Assembly: GCA_027603945.1 (NCBI GenBank) | Contig: JADIIU010000013.1 | Coordinates: 62,001-126,000 of the forward strand | Length of the DNA: 64,000 nucleotides | Source: Terramyces sp. JEL0728 | Taxonomy: Eukaryota; Chytridiomycota; Chytridiomycetes; Rhizophydiales; Terramycetaceae | Direction: 5' to 3' | Shown: positions 12,785-21,825 of the stretch, one piece after another | How positions within the stretch are numbered: the first letter of the stretch is position 1 | Layout of the letters: the number at the start of each line of letters is the position of its first letter | Program-made: the position numbers and the translations under genes | Notes under the pieces: generated by a model | The model's input: the letters and a program-made list of their open reading frames with translations, nothing else | Databases searched by the model: none | Told to the model about the DNA's origin: nothing

Positions 12785-14005
12785 ATGGCAGTCTGTGGAT
12801 GCTGTGGAGCAGAAGGCAAAACCCAAAAAGGGTGTAGTTGCCAAGGTGGACAATCTCATACTTGCCAAAGACAGAGAACAGTACACGAATGTAGTTGTTG
12901 TGGGGCTCAAGGTTTCCACCGTAATGGTTGTAGCTGTAGTGGCGGGCACTCTCATACTTGTCAGAGGACTCCTGTGTATAAACCTCCGTATGTTGTTCAA
13001 TCAACGAGTGCTCAAACATCACCTGAATTGGAAAAAGTAAAGCAAGAAAATTCTGCTCTGAAACAAAGAATTGATAAGGAAAAGGAGGAACGAGCAGAAC
13101 TACAAGCCAATTTTAGTGGAGAATTGGACAAACTAAAGAAAGAAAACCTAGCTTTAAGACAAAGAAATGATAAAGAAAAGGAGGAACGAGCTGAACTACA
13201 AGTCAAGTTGGATAACAGCGAAAAAAAAATTATAGAACAGAAAAAACCTTCTGGTAGTAAGGACAAAGTCATTCAAAGTGAAGAAACCACGGGAATGAGA
13301 AAAGACTTGTTAAAAGCACTCGTTATCAATTTGGATGCCTCTGAAATAAATACTGAAAAAGCGATATCCTTATTGTCTCAACTCAATGAAAAATGTAAAC
13401 CCGACTTGTGGATTATTACAGATACAAACGAAGAAAAAGTCCTGTGGACTAAATATTTTCCAAAGTTGAATTTGGAAGCTAAATCCGGTAAATTTGAAGT
13501 TATTCAGAGCACTGGCATAGGCGGTTGTTGCCTGAGAGCTACCAAAACTGCTAGCAAAAGAACTGAATTCTTTCAAATTGTTTGGAACAAGGATATTTTT
13601 GAATATGGAAATTTGTATTTCTCACATGATGACAGCAGAAGTTTAACAGTGAAGCTCGTACACAAACCAACGAAGAAAACTATTTCTATTGTTGCTGTTC
13701 ATTTTGCAATCGGTGGGAAACTTCAACTGAAAAACTGTGATGCTTTGGTTGCTAATTTGGAATCCCATGTTAAAACCCCAGTTTTGATTGCGGGTGATTT
13801 CAACTTGAATGAAAAGAATTTAGAAAGAAATCTTATCAGTAAAGTTAAAGACAAATACAAAGTAAACCTTCAAAGGTGTATTCAGATTCCTCAAATTGTC
13901 CAAAATGTTTTATCATCTGGATTTACAACTGGGGATTGTACAATTCCTTATAACGAGTACGGTTTGTCACACGAAATTATTGTTCTTTCTTTAGAGCTCA
14001 ATTGA
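12785..14005 (+). CDS. Cys/His-rich tandem-repeat, coiled-coil, EEP-fold protein
   Basis: One exon, 406 aa. Residues ~4-28 and ~36-60 form two tandem copies of a Cys/His motif, spaced CxCCGAxG...GCSCxGGxSHTC. A charged coiled coil follows (residues ~77-155) with an internal duplication around EKEERAELQ. The C-terminal ~240 residues look like an endonuclease/exonuclease/phosphatase fold: VINLDASEIN and PDLWIIT at the start, VAVHFAIG, then LIAGDFNLN (the GDFN signature) and a terminal SHEI. The canonical QE metal-binding segment is not clear, so activity is uncertain. I do not know this domain combination. The Cys/His repeats could bind metal and nucleic acid. The gene has no intron, unlike most neighbours, and a TATA box close to the ATG. 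Confidence 0.7.
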   Translation: MAVCGCCGAEGKTQKGCSCQGGQSHTCQRQRTVHECSCCGAQGFHRNGCSCSGGHSHTCQRTPVYKPPYVVQSTSAQTSPELEKVKQENSALKQRIDKEKEERAELQANFSGELDKLKKENLALRQRNDKEKEERAELQVKLDNSEKKIIEQKKPSGSKDKVIQSEETTGMRKDLLKALVINLDASEINTEKAISLLSQLNEKCKPDLWIITDTNEEKVLWTKYFPKLNLEAKSGKFEVIQSTGIGGCCLRATKTASKRTEFFQIVWNKDIFEYGNLYFSHDDSRSLTVKLVHKPTKKTISIVAVHFAIGGKLQLKNCDALVANLESHVKTPVLIAGDFNLNEKNLERNLISKVKDKYKVNLQRCIQIPQIVQNVLSSGFTTGDCTIPYNEYGLSHEIIVLSLELN

Positions 14006-14162
14006 TGTTCCTTTGAAATAAAGGATTTGTTTTCTGACTTTTTGCTGTCAAGTTTATTGCAAGTAGAACTGAAAGGTAAGGGAGAGATCTTACGTTGAGT
14101 ATTACTGCTACAGTCACAATCCCAAAGATAAAGTTAGAATCGACGAAATAAATTTATTAAAC

Positions 14163-17100
14163 TTAGGCATTCTTGACTACTTTGGCAAAGTAAGGGCTCA
14201 TGTATTCAAAGAATGCAAACTGACTAGGGGAAGTGCCATATTTGTAAACAAATCTGCTAGCCAAGTAAGACCCAAAGATTGCCTTGGTGTAGTTTTCCGG
14301 AACTCTTTCCAAGAGAGTGTCTAAACCAACTTTATCAACCAAGAGTTTTGGGAAAGCTTCGTTCATTACAACTTTGCGCAATGGGATATTGTCCCATAGA
14401 GTAGTTTGTTGTAATTCTTCGTTGAGTTTGACGATTGCAAAGGACAAGTCATCTGAAATGTTTGAAATGGGGCGTTTGGTTTCTTTCCATTCTTTCCATA
14501 ATGCTTCAAATTCCAAATCAGCATTGCTTTCAATAATCTTTTGGACAGCTTGGACATATTCCTTGTAGAATTTTGGAACATGGTCTGGTTTAACTTGCAT
14601 GTGTTCATGGAATTCAACATCGTTGAAAGCTAGAGCAGCCAGTACTTCCAGGGATGATGAAGTGACACCGCCTTTGTTTGATGACGCATCCTTGAAAATG
14701 ATTACTCCCTTCTTTTCCAACAGCAAACGAGCATCCTGTGTCAAGAACAAGTTGGCCCCTTCAACAATATACTTGAATCTTGGGGTGCCGTCATCGTAGA
14801 ACATGTGTTGGAAATTGTCAAGCCCGATTGATTCAGGTCTGCCACCACACGGAACAAAGATATCGGCAGAAGAAAGAGGGTTCAAATGGAAATCATTTCT
14901 GAATTTAAGGCCAGAAGGAACAAAAGTGCCATCTACAGTTAAATATTACTTACCAGGCAGAGTAATGTCATTTTCCTCTGTTGAAATCAAGAACCCTTTT
15001 TCAGAGAGTTTAGATTTGTCAAAGTTTATAATCATTAGTCTAGATTCTGCCAATCTGAGTAGCTCGGCACGATCAATTCCTTTTGGATCATACAAGACAC
15101 CAGATCCGTCGACGATACCAATAGTTCTATCATTGGAGATCTTGATTTCGTTAGATCCCAAATCCCCATCGGGACCGCCAGTAACAAATTTAGTGACATG
15201 CTCTTCTTTTAATCCGAGCTTTCTGTAAATGCCCAATACATATTGGTGGACTGAACGAGTAGTCATTCCAAAGGTGTCGTGTGGAATACCACCAATGGCC
15301 TGGCTCTTTCCGGTGGTAAAGGCATTCCAGTAAGAATAATTTCTAAATCAACATTGGAATACCTGGTTCTGGAGTGCTGAGAAGCCCAGTCCATCATGTC
15401 TGCGGTACCTTCATCAGGGCCAAAGAATAAAATTTCTGGTTTCTTGTAGTAGTCGACAACATTAGAGTTTTCGTCCAAAATAAGCAAATCCAAGATAGAG
15501 TCACAGTATTTTTCAAATGCAACTCTAGGTTTGTCTTGGTGGTCGGGATCCAATAAAATAGTTCCTTTTGAGCCGCCTTCTGGGATATCCTTGTTTTTGC
15601 GCTGTTGGGTAGCAGCCAAGCCATAGTTTTCATCCAACAAACTACGCAGGTTAATCGAGTAGTTTTCTGAATTTCTAGATCGGACAATACGAATACCACC
15701 GCGAGCGATATCTCTGAATCTAAGATGGAATCCACGGAATCCAGCACCGACAACCAGGAACATGCCATAAACTGGTCTTGGATATTCGATATCAGACATG
15801 AACGAAGGATCAACTCTGAAAGAAAGGGCAACTTTGGAGGATTTATAAAAGTTGGTCTTCAAAATTGACTTGTTAAACGTGATGTATGACTCAAAGATCT
15901 ACGGTTAAGCAAGTTTACCTTCATTTCGTTAGGATTTTGCACGGTTTTGGCAATCATATCCAAAAGGTCCTGTTCATGCATCGCCTCGCTAGGATCACTG
16001 GCTGTGTGGTGGAGTGAGCTGAAATGTTGGTAACAAGCTTGAACCAGAGAAGGATATCTTTGAATGATATCGAGAATGTATTCTCTGGTAAATGTGTCAG
16101 AACGCAACTTTTTCTTGATGTTGGTCAATACTTCAACATGGGAAACATTGGACAAATCCACAATCTTGGACAATCCTTGATATTCGGATCCCAATCTCTT
16201 TAAAAAGTGTTGAGCAAAGATCCAGCCAACATTTCCATAAATAGATTCTTGAACAGACAACTCCTTTGTTTGAACGAATTGCTGCAAAGAATTGACTGGC
16301 AGGCAATACAGCAAACTGGCTTCTTCAACGACATTTTGAATTACAGCTTCGATTTTTTTGCCATTTCCAGGAATATCTTTTAAATAGAAACTGCAAATTG
16401 TAACACCATTTGAAAACTGATCCACATATTTGCGAGTAGAGGTGATTCCGTAATAATGGAATACGTGTGAAATGGCAGAAAAGAATGAACGGGTGGAACG
16501 ACGCCTGAACCCAATAACAAGTCTCTTTTCGCCAGTGGATGTGTGTTCAAACACTTCAAGGATTGGGCCATTTGCGGACAATACTCTTTCCATTACATCT
16601 TTGAATAATCCGTGGGTTTTTGGAGTAGTTCGTAATAAAAAGTTTTTGTCTGCTACTCTTTGAATATCAGTCATTTCGGCATTGGATGGGAATGGATTAA
16701 CAAAATCACATTTGCGAATCAAATAGCAACGTAATGCTGCAGAAACAGAAGAAACCTTTTCAGTAGAAAGATAGCTTTCAATTCTGTATGGTGTTTCATC
16801 TGAGCCAACATCCAAGTAGGTAGCGTCAATCTGTTTTTCATATCCTTTTGGATGGGATACGCCTAATTCAAATGGCAATTACCTGGTGAGGAAGTATGGA
16901 TATATACAGCCCCAGAATCGGTTTGACGCTTCAAATTAATTTCTGGCTGAGTATCGTCCCTGATAATCGCCTGCACTTTGGCACCATATAATGCAATAAT
17001 ATGCTCTCCAACCCCTTCAGCTGATTCTTCCTGAAAGTAAAAGTCGTCGATTCCTAGATTTCTACGTTAGATTGGACATACTCGTAGAATGACAATACTT

Positions 17101-17305
17101 CGCTATCTACCAATTCTTTTGGAATCAAAGCCTTTTCGTAAATGTAATCCTTGACTTGATTAATTTGATCGGATTTGCTGGTGAATGTAAAGGAAGAGAA
17201 CGCCCTGTTGGTAGTGGAGTAGCATTTGAATGCTTGGATTCTCGACCTGTTTACAGCAGCTAGCCGTACTGAGGACTTTGGAAGTTTGGAGAGGATTCGA
17301 ATCAT
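14163..17305 (-). CDS. GDH2: Mitochondrial NAD-specific glutamate dehydrogenase, large type
   Basis: Exons: 17082-17305, 16883-17061, 15919-16862, 15363-15898, 14954-15342, 14163-14932 (1013 aa; introns 20, 20, 20, 20, 21 nt). The family is the ~115 kDa NAD-GDH that deaminates glutamate to 2-oxoglutarate. Visible hallmarks are FYENLGIDDFYFQ near the N-terminus, LKTNFYKSSKVALSFR, the catalytic region with GGIRIV and QQRKNKDIPEGG, GGIPHDTFGMTT, and DIFVPCGGRPESI. The start at 17305 gives an Arg/Ser-rich N-terminus without acidic residues, as expected for mitochondrial import; an upstream in-frame ATG at 17398 would mask it. Each intron join restores a conserved family segment. Confidence 0.95.
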
Positions 17306-17770
17306 CTTTTTTTCAAAATTTAATTTTAAACGCAAAAGGAAAGAGGAATGTGCCCGTGACCGTTTTGGCATCCATCGTGTGATTTGGGTTGCTTTCAATG
17401 AAAATTGCAGAGAATATTATCCACTGAGCAAAATACGGCGATATATCCCTTCAAACGTGCTACTATCCAATTCGAATCCAACGCAGTTTCCGCACGAGTA
17501 TACTTCAAGTGTGTTGCGAGTTGCGGCAAGCAAAGCCAAAACAAACTGGGCTACAAGAAAAGAGTCCCTCCAAGCATCTCTAACTGCCCTTTCGGTGGAT
17601 TTGCTTCAGCAAGGAGTTTTTCACTCTACTTTGATAATCCGTAATAAACCATTATATGGTTAGTAGCAGAGCCTGAATTTGAAAAAACACGCTGACAATA
17701 GTAGTCAACCAATCGACACAGTCTGTATGACGTCAATACGAGTTGCGAGTTCTCTTTTCTATTGCTGCAA
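17306..17770. other. Divergent intergenic region, GDH2 / seven-TM protein A
   Basis: Holds the promoters of both genes. A plus-strand frame at 17405-17644 (79 codons) has protein-like composition but no ATG and no convincing upstream exon, so I do not call it. A perfect CRE palindrome lies at 17728-17735. Confidence 0.4.
17728..17735 (+). promoter_or_regulatory. CRE palindrome upstream of seven-TM gene A
   Basis: TGACGTCA, the consensus CREB/ATF site, lies 35 nt before the ATG at 17771. The core hexamer is also found close to the start codons of the three paralogues. Confidence 0.5.
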
Positions 17771-18792
17771 ATGCCAGCCCCGTTTACTATCGGATTCGAC
17801 CTGGAAGGGAATCCCAATACCGGAATGGATTTTACTTATCCCGGTCATATAATTGCTATCATCATTATGGTAATATATGGGATACTGGTTTCCGTGATGC
17901 TCACGTTGATCTACAGAGGATATCTGAATTTAAAGAGATCCAAAGTGTACTATTTGATATGGGGATTGAATGTGCTGCTACTCGTATGGCAGATCCTGCA
18001 GTTTGTTGTTCACACTGCCTACACATTTCCTTTCGCCTCTTGGTTGTATATATTATTAATATAGATATAACGTCCTTGGCGAATTGGGAATGTTCTTTAC
18101 AGTAATTGGGTACGAAAGGACTAACCCAGACAAATGGATATTTTGAAAGCCTTTGTCGCGGGATCAAGGTTCTTGACAGTTCAAAGAATTACCTACGCTC
18201 AAATAGGATTCACCGTCTGGAACATATTGACAATGGGAGGACTGTACCTTACTGTTGGCACTCTTGGTTACAAAAGAGCGCCTTGGCACAGTCTGGTAGT
18301 TAGGATTAACATAGTGGAGTAACTACGGCTACATGGCGTTTGCACTATCTAGTATTTTTTACGAGACCTTCCATGCCTACTATGTTGCAAAGGCAGTCTC
18401 GGGCCAGTATCGAAAAAGGCAAGGATTAATCTCTACAGGAACCAAAAATGGAGGACAGATCGCAGTCTTGAACAAACTATTTTATCTTGTACTTGGCGGA
18501 GTGGTTATTGACTGGTCTGCTGCCATCATTTGGCTGGCTTCCTGGTTCACCACTGGAGAACTTGGATTGACTTTTGGGTAATTGTTGCTAATTCAGAATT
18601 ATTGGAGGAAATATTGGCATGGGCCATACATTTTTCTTGACTCTGATGTTCAAATTCATCAAGGAAGTGAACTTGATGAGCACTGGGAAAAGTGGAGGTG
18701 TTTCCGGAGGTGTATCTGGTGCAAGTGGAACTGATCTTAGCTCGTCGGTCCATACTGCTACCCATCGTGACCCCTCCCAAAAGAAATTGTAA
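17771..18792 (+). CDS. Seven-transmembrane protein A (paralogue family)
   Basis: Exons: 17771-18045, 18065-18109, 18130-18295, 18315-18577, 18597-18792 (314 aa; introns 19, 20, 19, 19 nt). Seven hydrophobic segments are visible, with NLKRSKVYY after TM1, GQMDILKAFVAGS at the end of TM3, NYGYM opening TM5 and VIDW in TM6. The Gly/Ser-rich tail is hydrophilic. No lysine placed like the retinal lysine of rhodopsins is evident, and I cannot assign a known receptor family. It is clearly paralogous to the protein at 20776-21783 (nearly the same length, many identical blocks) and more distantly to 39098-39974 and 40011-40894. Its stop lies only 44 nt before the ING start. Predicted role: membrane receptor or sensor. 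Confidence 0.85.
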
Positions 18793-18836
18793 ATAAAACT
18801 TTAGAATTTTGCGAGGATTTTTCACAAAATCACAGA

Positions 18837-19605
18837 ATGACTAGCACCACCATGGCATATCTGGAGGATTATTTAGACAGTAATATTTGCTAATGTAGCA
18901 TTTGAATCGCTACCGATCGAGTTGACGAAACAACTAACTCAAGTAAACCTGTCTAACGCCAGATGCGAGAATTGGACTCTCAGGCACATGAGCTGATGCA
19001 ACAAGCAGCAACAAGCACCCCAGAATTCATTTCTTCCATCCATGATCTTACACATCAAGACCGTCACGAAGAAATCAAAAAATTAATCACACTCTACAAG
19101 ACGTTAATTAAACATGGACAGGATAAGGTATTACTGGCAACCCAGACTTACGATATGGTCGAACGCCATGTAAAGCGATTGGACGAGGATCTGAGCAAAT
19201 TCGAGGATGAACAAATGACTGGACCAAGGGTTATGCCAAAGGAAGAAAAGGTCACTCCCAAGAGTACTGTTGTTTAATATCAGAGCGAAAGAATGAAGAG
19301 TTTAGGGAAAGAGTCAAACCCAGACAACCGCAGCCAAGAAAAGAAAGAAGACTGGTTTCCCTCAGAAGGTAATTGAACCTAAAACCAGCGAATCAAAGGA
19401 TAGTCAAACTGAAGACTTGGTTGAAGACGAAGTGGATCCCAACGAACCTATTTATTGCATTTGCAACCAAGTGAGTTTTGGTGAAATGATTGCCTGTGAT
19501 AACGATGACTGCGCGAAAGAGTGGTTCCACTACAACTGCGTTGGCTTGACTGGTCCCGTCAAAGGCAAATGGTACTGCCCTGCCTGTACAGAATTAATGA
19601 AATAA
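18837..19605 (+). CDS. ING: ING-family PHD-finger chromatin protein
   Basis: Exons: 18837-18879, 18899-18942, 18963-19263, 19284-19368, 19389-19605 (229 aa; introns 19, 20, 20, 20 nt). The N-terminal ING domain reads YLEDYLDTFESLP then MRELD; the linker is basic; the C-terminal PHD finger has [16 protein letters not shown]...[13 protein letters not shown]...KGKWYCPAC, with all eight zinc ligands. ING PHD fingers bind H3K4me3 and ING proteins are subunits of histone acetyltransferase or deacetylase complexes (Yng1, Yng2, Pho23 in yeast). A second ATG at 18852 is an alternative start. The gene lies between two unrelated short genes on the same strand. Confidence 0.93.
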
Positions 19606-19666
19606 TTCAATATATTAATTTGCTTTGTAATCCCGTCCGTCAAAAGTCTATTTTCCAAAAAAATCA

Positions 19667-20442
19667 ATGACAAATCAATTTGAAGCAACAGTTGAATCAC
19701 TAACGATAAACGCAATCTACGATGCATACGGAGAAATAGAAGCCGATATCGACCCATTCGCCAAACCTCTCACTCCAACTCAACCAGTTAAACTTCCAGT
19801 ATCCCAAGAAATAGACGACGATTTGGACCCATTTGAGGAAATATTATCTTCGGAAAGTATTCCACCAGAATTGCGTCCAAGAAAGAGAGCTGCATACTCT
19901 TACGTTTACAAGGCCGGGAAACCAGAAACTGTAGCAAGCGAAACAAAGCAAGCTCAAGAGAAGGAAAAGGAAAAAACAGAGGAAGAAATACTGTTTGAAT
20001 GCAATATATGCCTCGACACTGCGTCAAATCCAGTAGTAACAATGTGCGGCCATTTATACTGCTGGCCATGGTAAATGTGTTGATAATATAGTATTTCCAA
20101 ATGGATGAATTCCGGACAGTCATCATCAAACACATGTCCAATTTGTAAATCAGGAATCCAAAAGGATACCATCATACCAATATATGTCAGAGGAAGGGAG
20201 CAGAACGATCCCAGGGTAGATGAAAAACGGCCAAGTGGACAGCGCACTCAGCCATCGTTGTTTGATGGGATTACATTCAATATCGGAGTATTTCCTTTCT
20301 TTCCTTTTGGCTTGCAAATGGTAATTTGAGGTAACAGTAGGGAATAAATGGAGGAGGAAATAATGATGAAAATGCAGCATTTATGAGCCGAGTGTTCTTG
20401 ATGATTGCGACCCTCGTCCTTGTTTCCATAATATTATATTAA
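19667..20442 (+). CDS. RNF5-like membrane-anchored RING E3 ubiquitin ligase
   Basis: Exons: 19667-20070, 20092-20320, 20341-20442 (244 aa; introns 21 and 20 nt). The acidic N-terminus (~100 residues) is followed by a C3HC4 [30 protein letters not shown], then CPICKSGI and the IPIYVRG motif typical of RNF5/RNF185. The last 20 residues are a hydrophobic tail anchor. The first intron splits the RING; only removal of 21 nt gives CWPCIS. RNF5-type ligases sit in the ER membrane and ubiquitinate proteins for ER-associated degradation. The long acidic N-terminal extension is unusual compared with the ~180 aa animal protein. Confidence 0.92.
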
Positions 20443-20775
20443 ATATGTACGATTATTTTTGATTCTTGTTTGGCAACCGAGAAATACCTGTGCAGTTTAT
20501 CACACCCATCGTGTCTTTAAATCAGCTACTCGATACCGTAAAGTGCGCAATAATACCTTCGTATGAGAAAGAGTCGTTTCCTCGGCGGTATCCGCAAGTC
20601 CATCTGGGTTTGGTATACAGATCATTTATTGTCAATTCTACGATATCCAATCTGCATTAAAATTGCAATCAATTAAAGAGCTTGTTGAACCTGTCTGATT
20701 CAACGTCAGAGTAGCTGTCATACCTAAATTTGAGAAAAACGTCATCCGTCATAAAATAAAATTTCCATCACCTCA
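20443..20775. other. Intergenic region upstream of seven-TM gene B
   Basis: A 64-codon open frame at 20466-20660 has no ATG and no clear exon partner; I do not call a gene. Two ACGTCA hexamers lie at 20703-20708 and 20739-20744. Confidence 0.35.
20739..20744 (+). promoter_or_regulatory. CRE-like half-site upstream of seven-TM gene B
   Basis: ACGTCA lies 31 nt before the ATG at 20776, with a second copy at 20703-20708 and a near copy (CCGTCA) just downstream. Confidence 0.4.
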
Positions 20776-21783
20776 ATGACTGTCGGAGTTTTCTCAATAG
20801 GCTACGATGTAGACGGTTTGCCATTTTCTGGTATTGACTTTACCACACCGGCTGGAGTCTTGGCAGCAATTGTACTTTCAATATACTTTGTGTTGACAAT
20901 AATCTTGCTGGTTCTCGTAGCACGAGGATTTTTAAACATTAAAAGGTCCAAAGTATACTACTTCATATGGGTTCAGGAGATTGTCTTTTTGGTGTGGCAG
21001 ATATTACAGGTAAGCGATTGTTCATAATGATTGTAAGGCTGACCAGTATTTGCTTTCCGCTGGCAAACTTTTTCTATGGGCTAATGTCATGCTGGGGGAT
21101 ATGCTTTGTGATAATAGGGTAAGGATATGCTAACATGACAAATGGATATCTTAAGAGCGTTTGTAGCTGGGAGCAAATATATCACACTTGAGAGGATTAC
21201 AATCGCCCAAATTTGTTTCCTAGTCTTTCACTTTCTAGCAATTGGAGGACAGTACATCAGCATTGGATTTATCGGAGCACCAAAATCGGCATTCGTGGTT
21301 AATTATTGCAAATACGGATATATTCTGTTCAGTTTGGGTTCCTTAATTTATGGTAAGAGTATATTAATTTGAAACGTGGCATAGCTTTTATGTGTCTAGA
21401 AAAGTGATCAAGCAGCTGCATCTAAGGAATGAACTGGTAAACATGACTCGGAATAGTATTGAGACGCGCGCATTCAACTCTATTTATTACTTGATTGGGT
21501 TTGGACTTGGGTTGGACTGGATAGCGATTGTCGTGTTTTCATCTGCTTGGTTTGCCAGTCCAGAGCTTCAGGGAAGTTTGGGGTCTATTGGAGCAACAAT
21601 GGGTACACCGAAACTAATGTAGGAATGGGGCATATGCTATTTCTAGCACTGATCTTCAAATATTTAAAAGAAGTCAACATTTCAAACGGAAAGAACAAGA
21701 AGAGCAATTCGGCGATGAACCTTAGCACATCTGTCACACACGATGCAAATACTACCTCGAAAGTTGCGAATGCCACTAAATAA
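20776..21783 (+). CDS. Seven-transmembrane protein B, with three GT-TG introns
   Basis: Exons: 20776-21009, 21030-21118, 21138-21352, 21372-21602, 21623-21783 (309 aa). Paralogue of protein A: both share FTxP before TM1, LNIKRSKVYYFIW, GQMDILRAFVAGS, a YGY block, YETWHSFYV (YETFHAYYV in A) and GMGH...FKYLKEVN. Seven membrane segments are visible and the tail is Ser/Thr/Asn-rich. The frame is kept only if introns 21010-21029, 21119-21137 and 21353-21371 end in TG instead of AG; the fourth (21603-21622) ends in AG. The exon sequence has no frameshift or stop, so it is either a functional gene with TG acceptors or a very young pseudogene. The BK channel gene starts 43 nt after the stop. Confidence 0.8.
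21010..21029 (+). other. 20-nt intron ending in TG
   Basis: GTAAGCGATTGTTCATAATG. Its removal gives LQIVRLTSICFP, which aligns residue for residue with LQFVVHTAYTFP of paralogue A. The next AG acceptor downstream would put the reader out of frame. Confidence 0.65.
21119..21137 (+). other. 19-nt intron ending in TG
   Basis: GTAAGGATATGCTAACATG. It sits at exactly the position of intron 18110-18129 in paralogue A, which ends in CAG; both leave the codons GG|A CAA ATG GAT. No AG lies within reach without losing GQMDIL. Confidence 0.75.
21353..21371 (+). other. 19-nt intron ending in TG
   Basis: GTAAGAGTATATTAATTTG. Removal gives LIYETWHSFYV, matching IFYETFHAYYV of paralogue A, which has no intron here. 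Using the next AG (21392) would delete the conserved ETWHS segment. Confidence 0.75.
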
Positions 21784-21825
21784 TAATAAATCCTTCTGTC
21801 CGTTCGCGTTTTTAACACGAAAAAT

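Noticed and set aside
17405..17644. 79-codon plus-strand frame upstream of seven-TM gene A
   Set aside because: Composition is protein-like, but there is no ATG and no short intron that links it to a start codon.
20466..20660. 64-codon plus-strand frame upstream of seven-TM gene B
   Set aside because: No ATG, no recognisable domain and no consistent exon partner.
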